Assembly (NCBI GenBank): GCA_001986395.2 | Contig: MQVO02000012.1 | Span: forward strand, 372,001-436,000 | Reading direction: 5' to 3' | Length of the DNA: 64,000 nucleotides | DNA from: Irpex lacteus | Lineage: Eukaryota > Basidiomycota > Agaricomycetes > Polyporales > Irpicaceae | Part shown: positions 1 through 11,210 of the stretch, one piece after another | Position numbering within the stretch: position 1 is the stretch's first letter | Layout: each line of letters starts with the position of its first letter | Made by a program: the position numbers and the translations under genes | Notes under the pieces: model-generated | Databases searched by the model: none | The model's input: only the letters and a program-made list of their open reading frames with translations | Told to the model about the DNA's origin: nothing

Positions 1-1650
1 GATCCATACCGTCGGGACCTCGGAGAACTGGGTGGAAGTGACTCTGGGCGCAGGGGGAAGGGCGTCGGTGTTAGGTGCGTACCGTACGGCTGATTTGGGC
101 TTGCGATGAGGACGTTGATGAGAGAGCTTGGTAGGGGGGTCTAGGTGCTCGCTGGAGAGGCGGAGAGGCGGAGAAGGCTTGGGAACGAAGGTGGATACCT
201 GGACGACGACCCCCCCGGTCGCTGGACGTCGAAATATGGCGTCGAAGGAGATGATGCACGGAACCTTGAGATTGAGCAAGGAGAAGTGGTAGGAAGGCTG
301 GTGGCGACGTAAGAAGGTGGGTCATGAACTACTGAACAGAGATCTTGCTTACCAACTCATCCCCACCAGTACCTCTAACCTCCACTTCCCGCAACAAGTA
401 CGACGGCGTGAAGAGTTCACCGGGGGACACGCACGCTCACCGGGTTCGCGGGACGTCGATACGTCGTGGCGGGGCGATGGGGAGGTCTGGCTGGGCGAGG
501 ACGGGGACGACTTGTCAAGGTGTCAGGCTACGGCGTCGATTAGAAGATGTACGGAGGACGTACCCTTGGTCGTCGGGCGTCGATATATGGCGTCGAAGGT
601 GCGGGGGACGATGTAGGGGCTGGACGAGGACGTTGTGGGAAGTAGGAGTCTCGAGGGCTAACCAATGACGATTAGAAGGTGCGTCGCGACCCGTTAGACT
701 GAGACAGGTGCTTACCGAGCTACGCCCATCAGTACCTCTACCTCCAACGCCCACAGCGGCAAGCACGACTGCTGGAAGAACACATCGAGAGGGCACGCAC
801 GCTCACCGCACCAAGGTGCGGTTCGCGGGACGTCGATACGTCGTCTCGAGGCGAGGGCGTGCGTTGCGAAGGTTGAAGTGGGGTACGCGGGCTAGGCGAG
901 GACTTGCACGCTCACCGCACCAAGGTGCGGTTCGCGGGAAGTCGATACGTCGTGTCGAAGCGATGGGAATGTTTGGGTGGGTCGTACGGGCTTGGCGAAG
1001 ACGTGGACTCGAGGTTTCAGGCCAAGGCCTCGATTAGAAGATGTATGGGGGGTCGTCGGGCGTCGATATGTGGTGTCGAAGGTGCGGGGGAGGATGTAGG
1101 GCTGGCCGACGGGATGCAGAAGTCTCGAGGGCTATAAACAACGATGATCAGAAGGTGCGTTGTGAGTCATTCAACTGAGAATATTGCTTACCGAGTCAAT
1201 CCCTCTAGCAGGACAGCACCCTCTGCATTCACAACCCGCCACCGCAGCTACGGTCACCGCAGGGACGCACGCTCACCGCACCAAGGTGCGGTTCGCGGGA
1301 CGTCGATACGTCGCGTCAGAGCGACGGCATGCGGCGAGTGAGTTACTGAACGACGAGTGGATGCGGCGATGTGGCGAGACCATTCGAAGGCGTGACAGCA
1401 AGAGTACTATCAACAAATGGAGTTGTTAGCTCACGGTTTCGACGAGAAGAAATGCGGAGAACATACCTACAAGATATCTTGCTCGTCGGACGTCGATATA
1501 TAGTGTCAAGGCCGGGAGACCTGTTGGGATGGTGGACTAATGGCTCGGTAGGTGGGGAAGAGATGGAGGGTTCGTATATGCGGCAAGGCGAGCGCGTTGA
1601 AGGCTTCAAGTCAGGGGAGCGGTGCACAGGACTTGCGACAACGAGATGAT
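1..1650. repeat. Degenerate ~480-bp tandem repeat array
   Basis: Blocks recur with a period of roughly 475-495 bp. The block CTCGAGGGCT...GATTAGAAGGTGCGT...TGCTTACCGAG is seen near 651-715 and again near 1124-1195. The block CGATTAGAAGATGTA is near 535 and near 1030. The block CGTCGGGCGTCGATAT is near 571, 1052 and, diverged, 1478, with a weaker form near 217. Copies differ by substitutions and small indels. All open frames here are short, overlapping and inconsistent between copies, so I call no gene. The array may continue to the left of the window. Confidence 0.7.
429..1313. repeat. Four copies of a ~45-bp palindrome-bearing unit
   Basis: Units begin CGCACGCTCACC and end GTCGATACGTCG. They lie at about 429-466, 795-843, 906-952 and 1265-1313. 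The last three contain the near-perfect palindrome CCGCACC-AA-GGTGCGG. All four end in a shorter palindrome, GACGT-CGAT-ACGTC, with one mismatch in the third copy. The first copy has lost exactly the CACCAAGGTGCGG segment, as expected if the hairpin arm is prone to deletion. Confidence 0.75.
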
Positions 1651-1704
1651 GGTCGACTGTCTGGACGGCGACTGAGAGAACGATGGCCGTAGCAAGAGTC
1701 TTGA

Positions 1705-1985
1705 TGCGAACAAGAGCGTCGGGAGTCGAACATTGGGAGTCAACGTCGGGCGTCGGGAGTCGAGAGTCGGGCGTCGATTTTGGTTGAACTTCGCTGCGAG
1801 GGATGACGAAGTGGAGTAAGGAAATGCCAGCACCCCTCGCAAGCGAGGGGGACTGGACTGTCCGTGAGGGGCCACAACGCCAGTGCGTAGATATGGTAGG
1901 TAGGGAGTCGAACGTCGGGAGTCGGGCGTAGAGGGTGGGGAGTCGAACTTCGAACTTCGAGCGTCCAATGTCGGGAGTCATAGCC
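1705..1985. repeat. GTCGGGA/GTCGGGC heptamer-like simple repeat
   Basis: Short runs of GTCGGGAGTCGA, GTCGGGCGTCG and related heptamers fill 1705-1785 and 1905-1985. Between them is a small perfect palindrome CCCTCGC-AA-GCGAGGG near 1837-1852. The long minus-strand open frame over this stretch is low complexity and is attributed to the repeat rather than to a gene. Confidence 0.55.
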
Positions 1986-2252
1986 AAAAGTCTGCCTAAA
2001 TTACTCCATTCGGCAGAAATAAGCTTCTATTGACTACTACTGATAATCCACGCTATGTGATACTGCATAGTTTTTCATCCTTTATGCAATGCCAATTCCG
2101 TGTCTTTCAAGCCTGAATCTCGTTCGAGTGTCGTTCGAATCCATGTCTCGTCCGTGTTCTTATCGAACTCCCAGTTCCTCCGTGCAGCGATACCTCGCTC
2201 AGCCTTCTGTGCCACCCTAATACATCGTCGGTAATTCCATTCTTGGAACTCC

Positions 2253-2370
2253 GAGCAGCAGGCGAATGATCAATAGCGGGACGATTTCCGTCACGCGTGC
2301 CTCGCGCGGACTGCCCCCGTCCACCGAGAAAGCCCGGAACAGGGCGTGAACAGGTACCTTACGTGGATGG
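2253..2370. repeat. Left copy of ~120-bp direct repeat flanking the NACHT gene
   Basis: This segment starts GAGCAGCAGGCGAAT and aligns in the same orientation with 5369-5482, which starts GAGTAGCAGGCGAAT. Both continue with a GCGGGACRAT-like block, a CGYGTGYCTCGC-like block and a ...GTACCTTACGTGG / ...CTACCTCGCGTGG block. Divergence is clear but the alignment runs the whole length. This copy ends two bases before the NACHT stop codon. Confidence 0.6.
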
Positions 2371-2371
2371 A

Positions 2372-5169
2372 TTACGGGAAGTTATGTTTGGTGCCTCGGG
2401 CCCTTAGGCTATAATTTTGCCGGAGCATATCCATGAAGACGTTTATTTGTCGGAGGACCTCGTTTTCTTCGGCTGACTTGTTGGTCACCTCCTCCTTTGA
2501 CGTATGAGTTATAGTCTCATCCTCCGTTGTGGTGTCCGCCCAAGGAATGATCTCGTCCAACGTCTCGGAAGCCCCCCTCCCATCAACCACTTGCTTCGCA
2601 GCTACCCGCCTAAGGACCATCTCCCGAACCACAGCAGCTTTGCTCTCATCTTGGTTGCGGAGGCTGGTCAGGAGATCTGAATTTTCATCGATATAGAAGT
2701 GAGCATTGCGGCAACGAGAGCGATTTGTGAGAAATTCTGGGAAAGATCTATGGTAGAAATAAACTTGATCATCGAAGTCTTCAGGTACTTTCAGGACGGA
2801 GCGCAAGGATCCCAGCGTGACCTGGACTTGAATATCGTCAACACCAAGTTTTTTAGCCAGTTTTGCGATGTTGAGCGGCTCCCGAGTGGAGATAAGAAGT
2901 CGTAAAATGGATTGTAATAGGGTGAGATTCTCGGTGTCGTCTTCTGAAAGGCACAATGCATCGAGGATTTGCATGTAAAGTGCGTCAATTCCGATCAAGC
3001 CTTCATGCACAGTATCGCCTGCCACTAATGTAGCCAATCGCTTGGCTGGGTTGTGTCCGAGTCGTGTTGATGCAACGAATTTTACAGTCGTTGCTGCGAA
3101 GACAAATAGACCATTCGCTCTCTGCGTGAGCTTTTCTAGATCCGCGTCCTTGCTATCAGTTGGCCATTGATTGTCGATGCTAGCAACGCCGCGTGTGACA
3201 AAGATGTCGACGAGTTTCCTCTCTAGAAAACGCCTGATGTCAAGCGCAATGTCGGAAACCAAGACGCCCTCCGCATCGAGTTTGACCGTACGAGTGACTG
3301 ACTGCAATAATGGCAGGTGGAAGGCAGACCGGATATTGACCTCTGGTCTACTGGTGACGAAAAACTTCACTAACTTGATTTCCGTGATAACTTCGGCGAG
3401 ACGTGAGAGGACAACGGAGGTTGGGTCATCGTCCTGACATTCGTCTAAAGCATCTAACAAGATACAACACGCCATCCCGGACGCCTTGAGCGGTCGTACA
3501 ACGAGCTCGCTGAGTTGATTCTTGATAGACAGTGACATAAAATCGGGTCTTGCGCGAAGTACGTGTACGAGTGCCTCCCGGAACGCAGATGCTTCAGGAT
3601 GGCTTGACATGGCGAGTTGGTAGGCTATTGCTGGGAAAATGGCGCGGGGGTCACTTTTATTCCGTGACGCGCGAGAGCAAAAGAAGCTCGCTCCAAGCTT
3701 CCTCTCGGAATCTAGCCAACCAGCAAGGCTTTGGGCGATAGTAGATTTCCCGCTGCCAGCACACTCATTTAACCAGCATATCTGCTCGGCACCGCAGTCG
3801 TTCGACCACTCTTCTAGGTACTTTAAGATCTTCGTTCGCGTGCCTTCCAAACAACATGCATGGTCGTCGGAGCAGTAGAACGCAGCGCGTGAGGTCACTG
3901 CGATCGAGTGCAACGTGCCCCAGGCAACTGCCAACAACATCAGCATCCTCTAGATGCGTATCTCGTTGATATTACCTGTTATCTTACAGTCCACATCGTG
4001 AGCCTCTGATGCAGATGCAAAGCAATACGGTACCCACTGTATCGTCGTCATTCCAAGTACCCGCCTTCCTTTTCTCAATCGCCATTTGCTCCAGCAGCCG
4101 AAGTTTATCGATTGTGATATTACCATTCGTTTGCAAGATTGAGAACTGAATCAAGTCATAAAGAACATTAAACCCGAGCTCAAAAGTGAAGTAGACGATA
4201 TGATACACACCCTGTAGTCGTCCAGGACGCGCTCAATTCTGAGGAGATACCTCTGGATAATGCCGGCTATACGCTCTGCGGTTAAGGCCTTCTCGATAGT
4301 ATGTTCGCTCTGAAGCGGCTCAAGTGTGACACGGGCATCTGATAGAGCTCTGGACAGGATTCAAGCTTCGTCATTATATGGGCAAAGGTTATGTTACGGT
4401 GTATGCACTTTTCTAGTTTTTTGTACTGCCGACGATCACCAGACTCATCGTAGTTCGATCGTTCCGAACACAAGATCTCAATGTCATCAATCCTTTTTTT
4501 AAGATCCGCTAGACTCTCCTCATTCTCCCCATATTTCTGCCACGGCTGAGTTAATAAATGACCATAGTAGCGGCAGAGTAATCATCACGTACATCGACAA
4601 GTCTCACAATTGTTTTCATGCCGGCTGCAATAATCTTCAAAGGAGGGAACGAGTCAGAAGCAGCGTCGATGAGCTCCAATGCTATCATTCCAGCTCCTTT
4701 CAAGACAGGCATAGCGCGATTTGACTGTGGTGAAATCGCAAGGATGCCTTTCGATATTCCCAAGATCAGAATGTCAATTCCGGGGGCGTTCATGACGGTA
4801 CTTGCCTTGTGGACGATGATAAAGTTCGATGCTATGACAGTCCGCATCTTGTGTAACGACTTCGAGTGAGAGTGTCGCCCCAGTGGCACTTGTGGTCTCC
4901 AAGTTATCTGACTGCCCGACAGAAGCTCCGTGAATGGCATCCTGACCAGAGCTTGCTGCATTGAATGAACGAGTAACGACAGCACCCTCAGTAGTTGGAT
5001 TAGATGGCGACAAGGGAGACGATGGACGTGGGGCTTGAAAAGGGCATCGGCGATCTGAACTAAACCGCAGGATGCGTGCTTCATCTGCGTACAGCCTGTT
5101 CTCTCTCTTGTCTCTTTCATGAGATCGTGAGCGGAAAATTTGCTTGAGAGGCTTCGACAGCCATGGCAT
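2372..5169 (-). CDS. NACHT-domain STAND NTPase, multi-exon, without C-terminal repeats
   Basis: This is a NACHT P-loop NTPase of the large basidiomycete STAND family. Related proteins are linked to non-self recognition and programmed cell death; that role is family knowledge, not shown here. The main exon (to about 3937) has a Walker A motif CAGSGKST, a Walker B motif ILLDALDEC and the downstream TSRPE motif. Upstream exons rebuild the family's N-terminal helical region: 5169-4806, 4747-4593 (with LKGAG...DSFPPLK), 4545-4409, 4349-4211 and at least one more near 4150-4040. The start is the ATG at 5169 (MPWLSKPLKQ); the longer frame at 5211 begins with TTG. The intron 4748-4805 fits best as GC-AG (GCAAGT...GAAAG). 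The product is probably near 700 residues and ends after the post-NACHT helical region with no WD40, ankyrin or TPR array. The usual Gly-Pro before AGxGKS is Glu-Cys here. Confidence 0.75.
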
Positions 5170-5368
5170 CCTGAGCGTAGACTTGCGGGTGGTCGACCGG
5201 TCAAAGTCCAAAGGCTTGGGATGGGTATCGGCATGAAATGCGCTGGTTCCCGGGTATCTGCTTCCATCGGTATGTTCACACGCCCACGCTCATTATATCG
5301 GGACGCATGACCACGTAGTAACCCTTGAAGCTTGAAGCTCCCAGCCGCAATACATAATCAGCCCTCGG

Positions 5369-5482
5369 GAGTAGCAGGCGAATAAGTAACGGGACAATCC
5401 CGTCGCGTGTGTCTCGCTCTCTCTCGCCCCGTCGGTCGGAAAACCCAGGTTCAGAGCGTGCAAAGCTACCTCGCGTGGGTGA
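5369..5482. repeat. Right copy of ~120-bp direct repeat flanking the NACHT gene
   Basis: Partner of 2253-2370 in direct orientation, about 200 bp upstream of the NACHT start codon. The minus-strand open frame across it (to 5703) is not matched by an open frame in the other copy, so it is not taken as coding. Confidence 0.6.
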
Positions 5483-7390
5483 AGGGCAGGGATCTCGCTT
5501 GTCACTATTGCGAAGGTTAATAGAGTCCCTTTCCGTAAACTTTTAAACCTTGTGCACTTGCTTGCAAAACGATCGCTAGTCTTCAGGAGTAGGATCCTCG
5601 CTAAACTCCTTGGGAAACCGTTAAGACCGGCCCCACTGATCAAAGCAACATACACGCACGAATATATTGGAGTATTTGTTGCGCCAGCTCTGATCACCTT
5701 CATAGCTGGTCCTGAACTCCCTCAGAGCATCCCGAGGCATGCATCTGACAAGCGAGACGATGCTGGTTGCATAGGCACAGAGAAGTCAGTCCACTGTAAC
5801 GTCCGACATGGCATGGCATGACAGAGACCGTCTCACCGCTCACCCCATACGATCAAAGAATCACGTATCACTGCAAGTTACACCATCACGAATAGACAGC
5901 TATGCAGCACTGCGAGGGTGATACGGGTGGCGGGCGCACGTTAGAGGTACTTAAGGTGAGATGGGTACGTTACGGAACGTCGACGAGCGCATCATCGATT
6001 TCTGTGATGATCGTCCCGCGCCATGCCGCACGAGAGTTTGGTTGACTGAGCTTTAGCTTTGACTGGTATACGAACCTTGCGGTCAAGGAGCTCTGAGTCA
6101 ACACGTAGATGAGCGTGAACTCTAACTTGACCATTGCCCGGAGCGCGTGAGTACTTTGAACGTGGAGAAGCGCAGAAAACCATGGCGAACCTTGTACTAT
6201 TCTTGGGTCGGGCGGGGTCTACTATGAGCAACCTCCGTAGTAGTCGGAGCGCAGGACGCCGCCGGGAGGGCAAAGAAGCATCTCTTTGTGGCCGCTCATC
6301 TTATGGATGATGATGATGATGGGCGAGAATCTTACATACCTGTCTCGTATTCGCATTGTCGCGTGGATGTGCAGGCGCGTTGTGGTTTCGGTGACTGATA
6401 ATGTATGCCGTGTGAGACCTAGGATTCTATGAGCGTTGTATGGCAGAGCTTTGAGGAGTAGAAATGGAATAGAGAAACTCACATAGTCGAGAGTAAGGTG
6501 AACGAAATTCTGTCAGTGGGAGCACTGCAATGTGCATAGTTCTCCCGAGTCGATCAGGGCGGGGCGGATGGAGAAGACCGCGACGCACATGAGTTGCAAG
6601 ATGCGGCGAGCGTGGGGTGGTGTGCACAAGGTTCAAACTACACGACCATTCATTCTTCTCTCCATGCCTAACGTTAACAGAGTGGGCGGCGCGAAACGCA
6701 GTGCAGGGCGGGAGATTTCGGTCGGGCATCGTCGTCTTTGTCAGAATAAAATCCATACTGTAGGGCTAGCAAGACCGAAGCGAAGGTTGTGCGTTAAGTA
6801 TAATATGACAGGACCCGATGAAGAAGGAGAAACATAAAGAGACGAGACGAGCACTGCCTATAAGTGTGGCCTCGGACAGAAACATGGATGCATGGACTGG
6901 TCGTCGAGCGCCCAGCAATGCACTGACGGACCCGGCTATTGCAGTGATCCCAGGAAGCCGATTGGCTGGGGATTAGACCGACTCATCGGGATATGGACAT
7001 AAAGTGTCTACTCTTGTCTTTGATCCCGTCCAGCTCCCTCCCTCTCCTCCTCCTCCCCTCGCAACTCCAACTCCTCCGCCTCGAGCTCCTCGCCGACTTT
7101 CACTCGTTTATATTTATTCCTCAAGAGAACGCCGTCGTGTTCCTCCGACGTACGCGGCGCAGCGTTGCCTCGAGATCGCGTGAATTATGGCGGTACACAT
7201 CAGCGACCGACGTCGTCCTCTCGCATGCTTCGGGAGAACTATGCCTTCTTTTTCGACTTTGCACCGCCCGTCTGCATTCAATTTTTGCATGGTCCGTTCA
7301 ATGTATATAAGCTACAGAGGTGAGCTCTCTATCTTCTCCGCTTTGTCCTCGTCGACGTCGCTCAACGTGTCTCTCCCACCCAGCCTCAAC
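5483..7390. other. Intergenic, no recognisable gene
   Basis: Only short open frames are present. A minus-strand frame near 5995-6200 is open for about 60 codons without a recognisable domain. A CT-rich tract at 7020-7090 and TATA-like TATATAAG near 7301 precede the small gene at 7391 and may belong to its promoter and leader. Confidence 0.4.
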
Positions 7391-7669
7391 ATGCCCTTTA
7401 TCCCGCATATCCTCATTGTCAACTCATTGACGACCATCACCCTCTCACATTCACCTTCACAAACACTTCCTACAGTATCACAGTATCCCGTCGACCACTT
7501 CGACCATTTCGACTTTGACCTCGCACAAGGCATACGGCAACAGCAGAACGAGAGAGAGGTAAGTATCGATATATTCCTAAATAAGATACACTATACGAAA
7601 AGTGCTAATAACCACAACCGCATTAACAAACAGAACACCGCACGCGTACTTAAAAGGTCGAGAGCATAA
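7391..7669 (+). CDS. Small two-exon gene, 67-aa hypothetical protein
   Basis: Exon 1 is 7391-7558 and exon 2 is 7634-7669. The 75-nt intron has GTAAGT at its 5' end, an ideal branch-site block GCTAATAAC and an ACAG end. It is a multiple of three and lacks a stop, so the unspliced frame is also open. The spliced product is 67 residues: a Ser/Thr/Pro-rich first half, an Asp/His/Phe patch (DHFDHFDFD), then a charged tail (QQQNERENTARVLKRSRA). The well-formed intron is the main reason to call a gene. I do not recognise the family. The ATG at 7391 follows a pyrimidine-rich leader; an upstream in-frame start is possible. Confidence 0.45.
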   Translation: MPFIPHILIVNSLTTITLSHSPSQTLPTVSQYPVDHFDHFDFDLAQGIRQQQNEREVSIDIFLNKIHYTKSANNHNRINKQNTARVLKRSRA

Positions 7670-8133
7670 GATTCGTCACAAATACCGGAGAAAACGAAGA
7701 CGGAGACAAACAGATATAAAGAGGAGAGCGGGAGAGCGGGGTATGGTAAGGCGGGGGTAACGACGAAAGATCAATAACGGCGCGCCGGAGAGGAGAGGGG
7801 AGGGGAGGAGTAAGGATAAGAATATTTATCTATACAGGGTGAGTGAGTAAGCTTTGGACGTGAAATAATCTTGATTCTTGCAGCATCGCATAAGTCGAGG
7901 AGACGACGAGGAAAGGAGACGGAAACTGTCGGGCATGGCATATCGTGTTGATCATTAGCGTCACCAAGATGAGATGGCGACGGAGGGGCTGTTGTTGTTG
8001 TTCGTTATGTTGCGGTATGTTGTGATTTGATAAGGGAAGGGGACGCGTCGGGCCGAAGGGAGGAATGGGAGGGGGAGTTCACCACACCAAAGCAGGTACG
8101 TCCCGTGACTTCACTTTTCCACCATCTCCCCAT
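7670..8133. other. Intergenic between convergent genes
   Basis: A purine-rich tract (GGAGAGGAGAGGGGAGGGG near 7791) and no credible open frame. It should contain the 3' ends of the small gene on the plus strand and the transcription factor gene on the minus strand. Confidence 0.4.
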
Positions 8134-11100
8134 CTACACCATCACCAAACTCGACCACCTCTCCTGCATACACTCGCGCCAATCGACCGGCACCCCCTGT
8201 GGGCGTGCCCTCCGTCTCTGCCACACATACTCGACGAACCGTGCGGCCTGCGCCATGGCGCCGTTGAACATCATGTCCCCACCGTGCAGCGCGATGCGCC
8301 CCTTGACGATGTCGTGCATGATGACGTTGTCGGTGAGCGTGGCGGTGAGTATGAGAGGGAGGAGGACGGAGCGGTCGAGTGGGGAGGCGGTGAAGCCGTT
8401 GAACCAGTCTCCGAGGGTTGATACTGATTTTTGGATCTCAAGGACGCCTGCATGCGAAGGATGGTCAGTTCAAGCGCATACAACCAGGGATCGACGCGAA
8501 CTTACCAGGCAGCGCGTCACTCAGGACGATGTGCAGGTACAATATGGCTGTCTCCCTCCACACCTGCGGGATCGCCCTCCTAGCAGCCTCATCCATCTCC
8601 GTCCCCGCACCCCCAAACATGTCCGACGCCGCCGCCGGCAGCCCGGACGGCAACAACCCCCCACTGGGGCCAACCTCATTAACAGGCGAGCTACTAACAC
8701 TCCTCACCGCCTGCGTCTGCCTCAACGTCTGTTCAATCTGGTCTGCCCTCCCTACGAACTCTCGTATGCTGAGAGTCCCGTGTGCCTGGTGGTGTTGTTT
8801 CCACGAGGCGAGGTGGGCGGACTCGGCGAGCGCGAGGACGGCTTCGTCGGGGCAGCCTGTGAGTTTGTCCATGCGCAGGTCGGTGGTGCGGTCTGTGCCT
8901 GTGAGGGTTGAGGAGGGGGTTGTGGTGCCCCAGAAGCCGCCGCCGCCGGAGCCGAGCAGCCTGCGGTAGACGGCGAGGAAGCGGGGGGTTGAGGTGAAGA
9001 TTATGCTCGATTGGATGTCGATCCACTGTAAGAGAAACGACAAGGTAGGTCAGTCGAATATTTGTGTGAGTAGTAAGGTGAGTGCGTACCATGACGGTTT
9101 TTACAGCGAGCCGCTGTGCGTCGGTCATGTTCCACAGCTTGAGCTTCGGGTTCTGCTCCTCGACGAGCCCGCTCTGCGTCGCGAACCAGTCACACGCGAT
9201 GTCGAGGAGTTTGAGCCAGTTGCGGCCCCCGCCGACCATCATGTAGTACCCGATCAGGAAGACTGCGCCGAGTGCGTCGTCTTCCGGGTGCGCGTGCATA
9301 GTGTTGTTCATAGGTGAGGGTTGTTGAGGTGATGGACGTCGTTGGAGGAGGACGTAGTGCCCTTGGTCGAAGTAGCGTTTGTGCATTGGTCGCGCGCCGG
9401 ATGTCTCTTCGTCGAAGCCGTGCATTTGGAGTTTGGTAGAGTGCAGGCTGGCGAGAGCGCATATTGCGTGTTTGAGTGGGCCGTGGGGGTCGCGTTGGAG
9501 GACCTGAGGGTAAAGAGGTGAGTTAGTAAGTGTTTTCTCTTCGTTGTAGGTAGATAGTTAATTAGATAGACGGTAAGAGATGGTAAGAGTGGTGTAGTAG
9601 ACAGATGTGCCAATCGATATCAATGCGATTTGATCGAAGTGTTCATTATGAGGATGTGAACAGTTGATAGATAGCCAGGGACGGAGAGAGGCAAGGCACA
9701 TGTGTGATGATGTCATACGGACGTGAACACAGACAGGACAGAACGGCATGATCCCGAGAAGCACGGAAGACGAAGACGAAGAAGAAGAAAGGGTACTCAC
9801 GAGATAAAGCACTTGGGTGAGCTCCTGGCCTGCGAACGCGAACTGCAGCTTGCGTACGTGCTCAAAGTAGTACGCGACGAGCTGGTCTGTAGGCTCTACC
9901 ATCGGCGACGTCATCCTCGACGTGTTGCTATTGGTATTGTTCACGGGAGAGACCGACGGTGGCGGAGGATGTGATAACGGGGAGACGTCGAACATCGAGT
10001 GTGGAGAGGGATACGGCGACACGCTGGTTGTCGTCGAGAACATGTCGGAGTTGGTTGGGGGGTGTAGGGAGGACGAGGTGCCGTAGAGGCTCGGGGACGG
10101 CAGCGGGTGTGTCGCGTAGTTTGTCTGTGGTGGCATGACGAATGGAGGGAGGGACATGTCAGGATTTGTCGTGCCAGACATGCCCATGTTGTCTGCGCAA
10201 GACGTTGAAAAAAGTCGTTGTTAGTTCGATGGATTGGTTCGCCGAAAAGCACGTAGTTTGATTTTTACTTACCGAGTCCGGGAAGAGCGGACATCATGGA
10301 TGAAGAAGGGCGTGAGGGGTATGGCGTCGACAAGTCGGTGCCATACGGACTGTAAGGGTCGATCCGACGACTACGGAGTGTCGTCGTCGTGCTCGGTCCT
10401 GGGCCTGCCATGGCAGAGTGTGGGTATCGGTCGTGTGGGACGACTGATGGGATGCCTGAAGACCCGCGGATACCGGCTCTCGATGTGGATGTGGTGGAGG
10501 GGTGGGTGGTGGTAGATGACGAGGACGTCGAGGGCCCGGCGAGTTGGGTGTACATGGCGCGTGGTTGGCCCCGGATGAGGCCTGCTCGCGTTAGTTGCGC
10601 CTTGATGTCGGCCTTGTATTGGGCTACCTTCTCTTTGTCCTGTTCGGCGAAGTGGAGATGGGTGATGAGCATCTCGGGTAGATAACGTGTGTGGAAGATT
10701 GGGTGATGTGCTTACCCGCATCCACTCTGGTCGTCGTGAGCCCCAGCCGAGGCACTTGATGCCCAGGCGTTTGCATGTCTTGCACGAGTCGCCGTCCACG
10801 CGCTCCTCGTCACATTTCTGTACGTCAACATAATTTTTATTAAGGATATGTGCCGCTGTGCAGGATGTGTTTGCGTACCTTGCGTCGAATGCGACACGTC
10901 CTGGAAAAAGAGAGATTTGTGCGAATGAGTAATCACGGCGCGTGTAAGTGATCGACGCCGCCACATACCAGCAGCCACCGCGAGTGGGTGGACGCGAACG
11001 CGTCAAATCTTGTGGTGAACGCGCAGGTGTGCTGCGTCCACTCTCGTTCCCTCGTTCAGGTTCGTCTTGCGTTGTGTTGAGCGAAGCAGGCAGGGACAGA

Positions 11101-11210
11101 GGAGATGTGGCTGAAGTCGATACAGAAGGATCCATCTCTGGAGAGAGTTCGGGAGAAGAGGAATGACTGTCGCCACTTGGTGTAGATGCAGCAGTCGTCA
11201 TTAAAGCCAT
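8134..11210 (-). CDS. Zn(2)Cys(6) fungal transcription factor, paralogue 1
   Basis: Nuclear DNA-binding regulator with an N-terminal zinc cluster and a C-terminal fungal-specific transcription factor domain of the Fungal_trans_2 type. The start ATG at 11210 is followed by a Ser/Pro/Thr-rich leader (about 80 residues). The cluster reads CWTC-RIRRKK-C, then C-KT-C-KRLGIK-C, a C-X2-C-X6-C...C-X2-C-X6-C pattern, followed by GWGSRRPEWMR. The cluster is split over three exons: 10969-11210, a 22-nt microexon 10879-10900, and 10716-10817. The next exon starts at 10639 (DKEKVAQYKADIKAQL). Further introns interrupt near 10272-10193, 9799-9505, 9089-9029 and 8507-8427. The last one joins ...YLHIVLSDALPG to GVLEIQKSVSTLGDW. 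The C-terminus ends WRECMQERWSSLVMV. It is colinear with the gene at 18083-20786. Target genes cannot be read from sequence. Confidence 0.85.

Noticed and set aside
1343..1987. 214-codon minus-strand open frame
   Set aside because: It consists of repeat-derived Pro/Thr/Arg/Ser strings over the heptamer array and palindromic repeats.
5293..5703. 136-codon minus-strand open frame upstream of the NACHT gene
   Set aside because: It overlaps a direct repeat whose other copy is not open in the matching frame, and it shows no domain.
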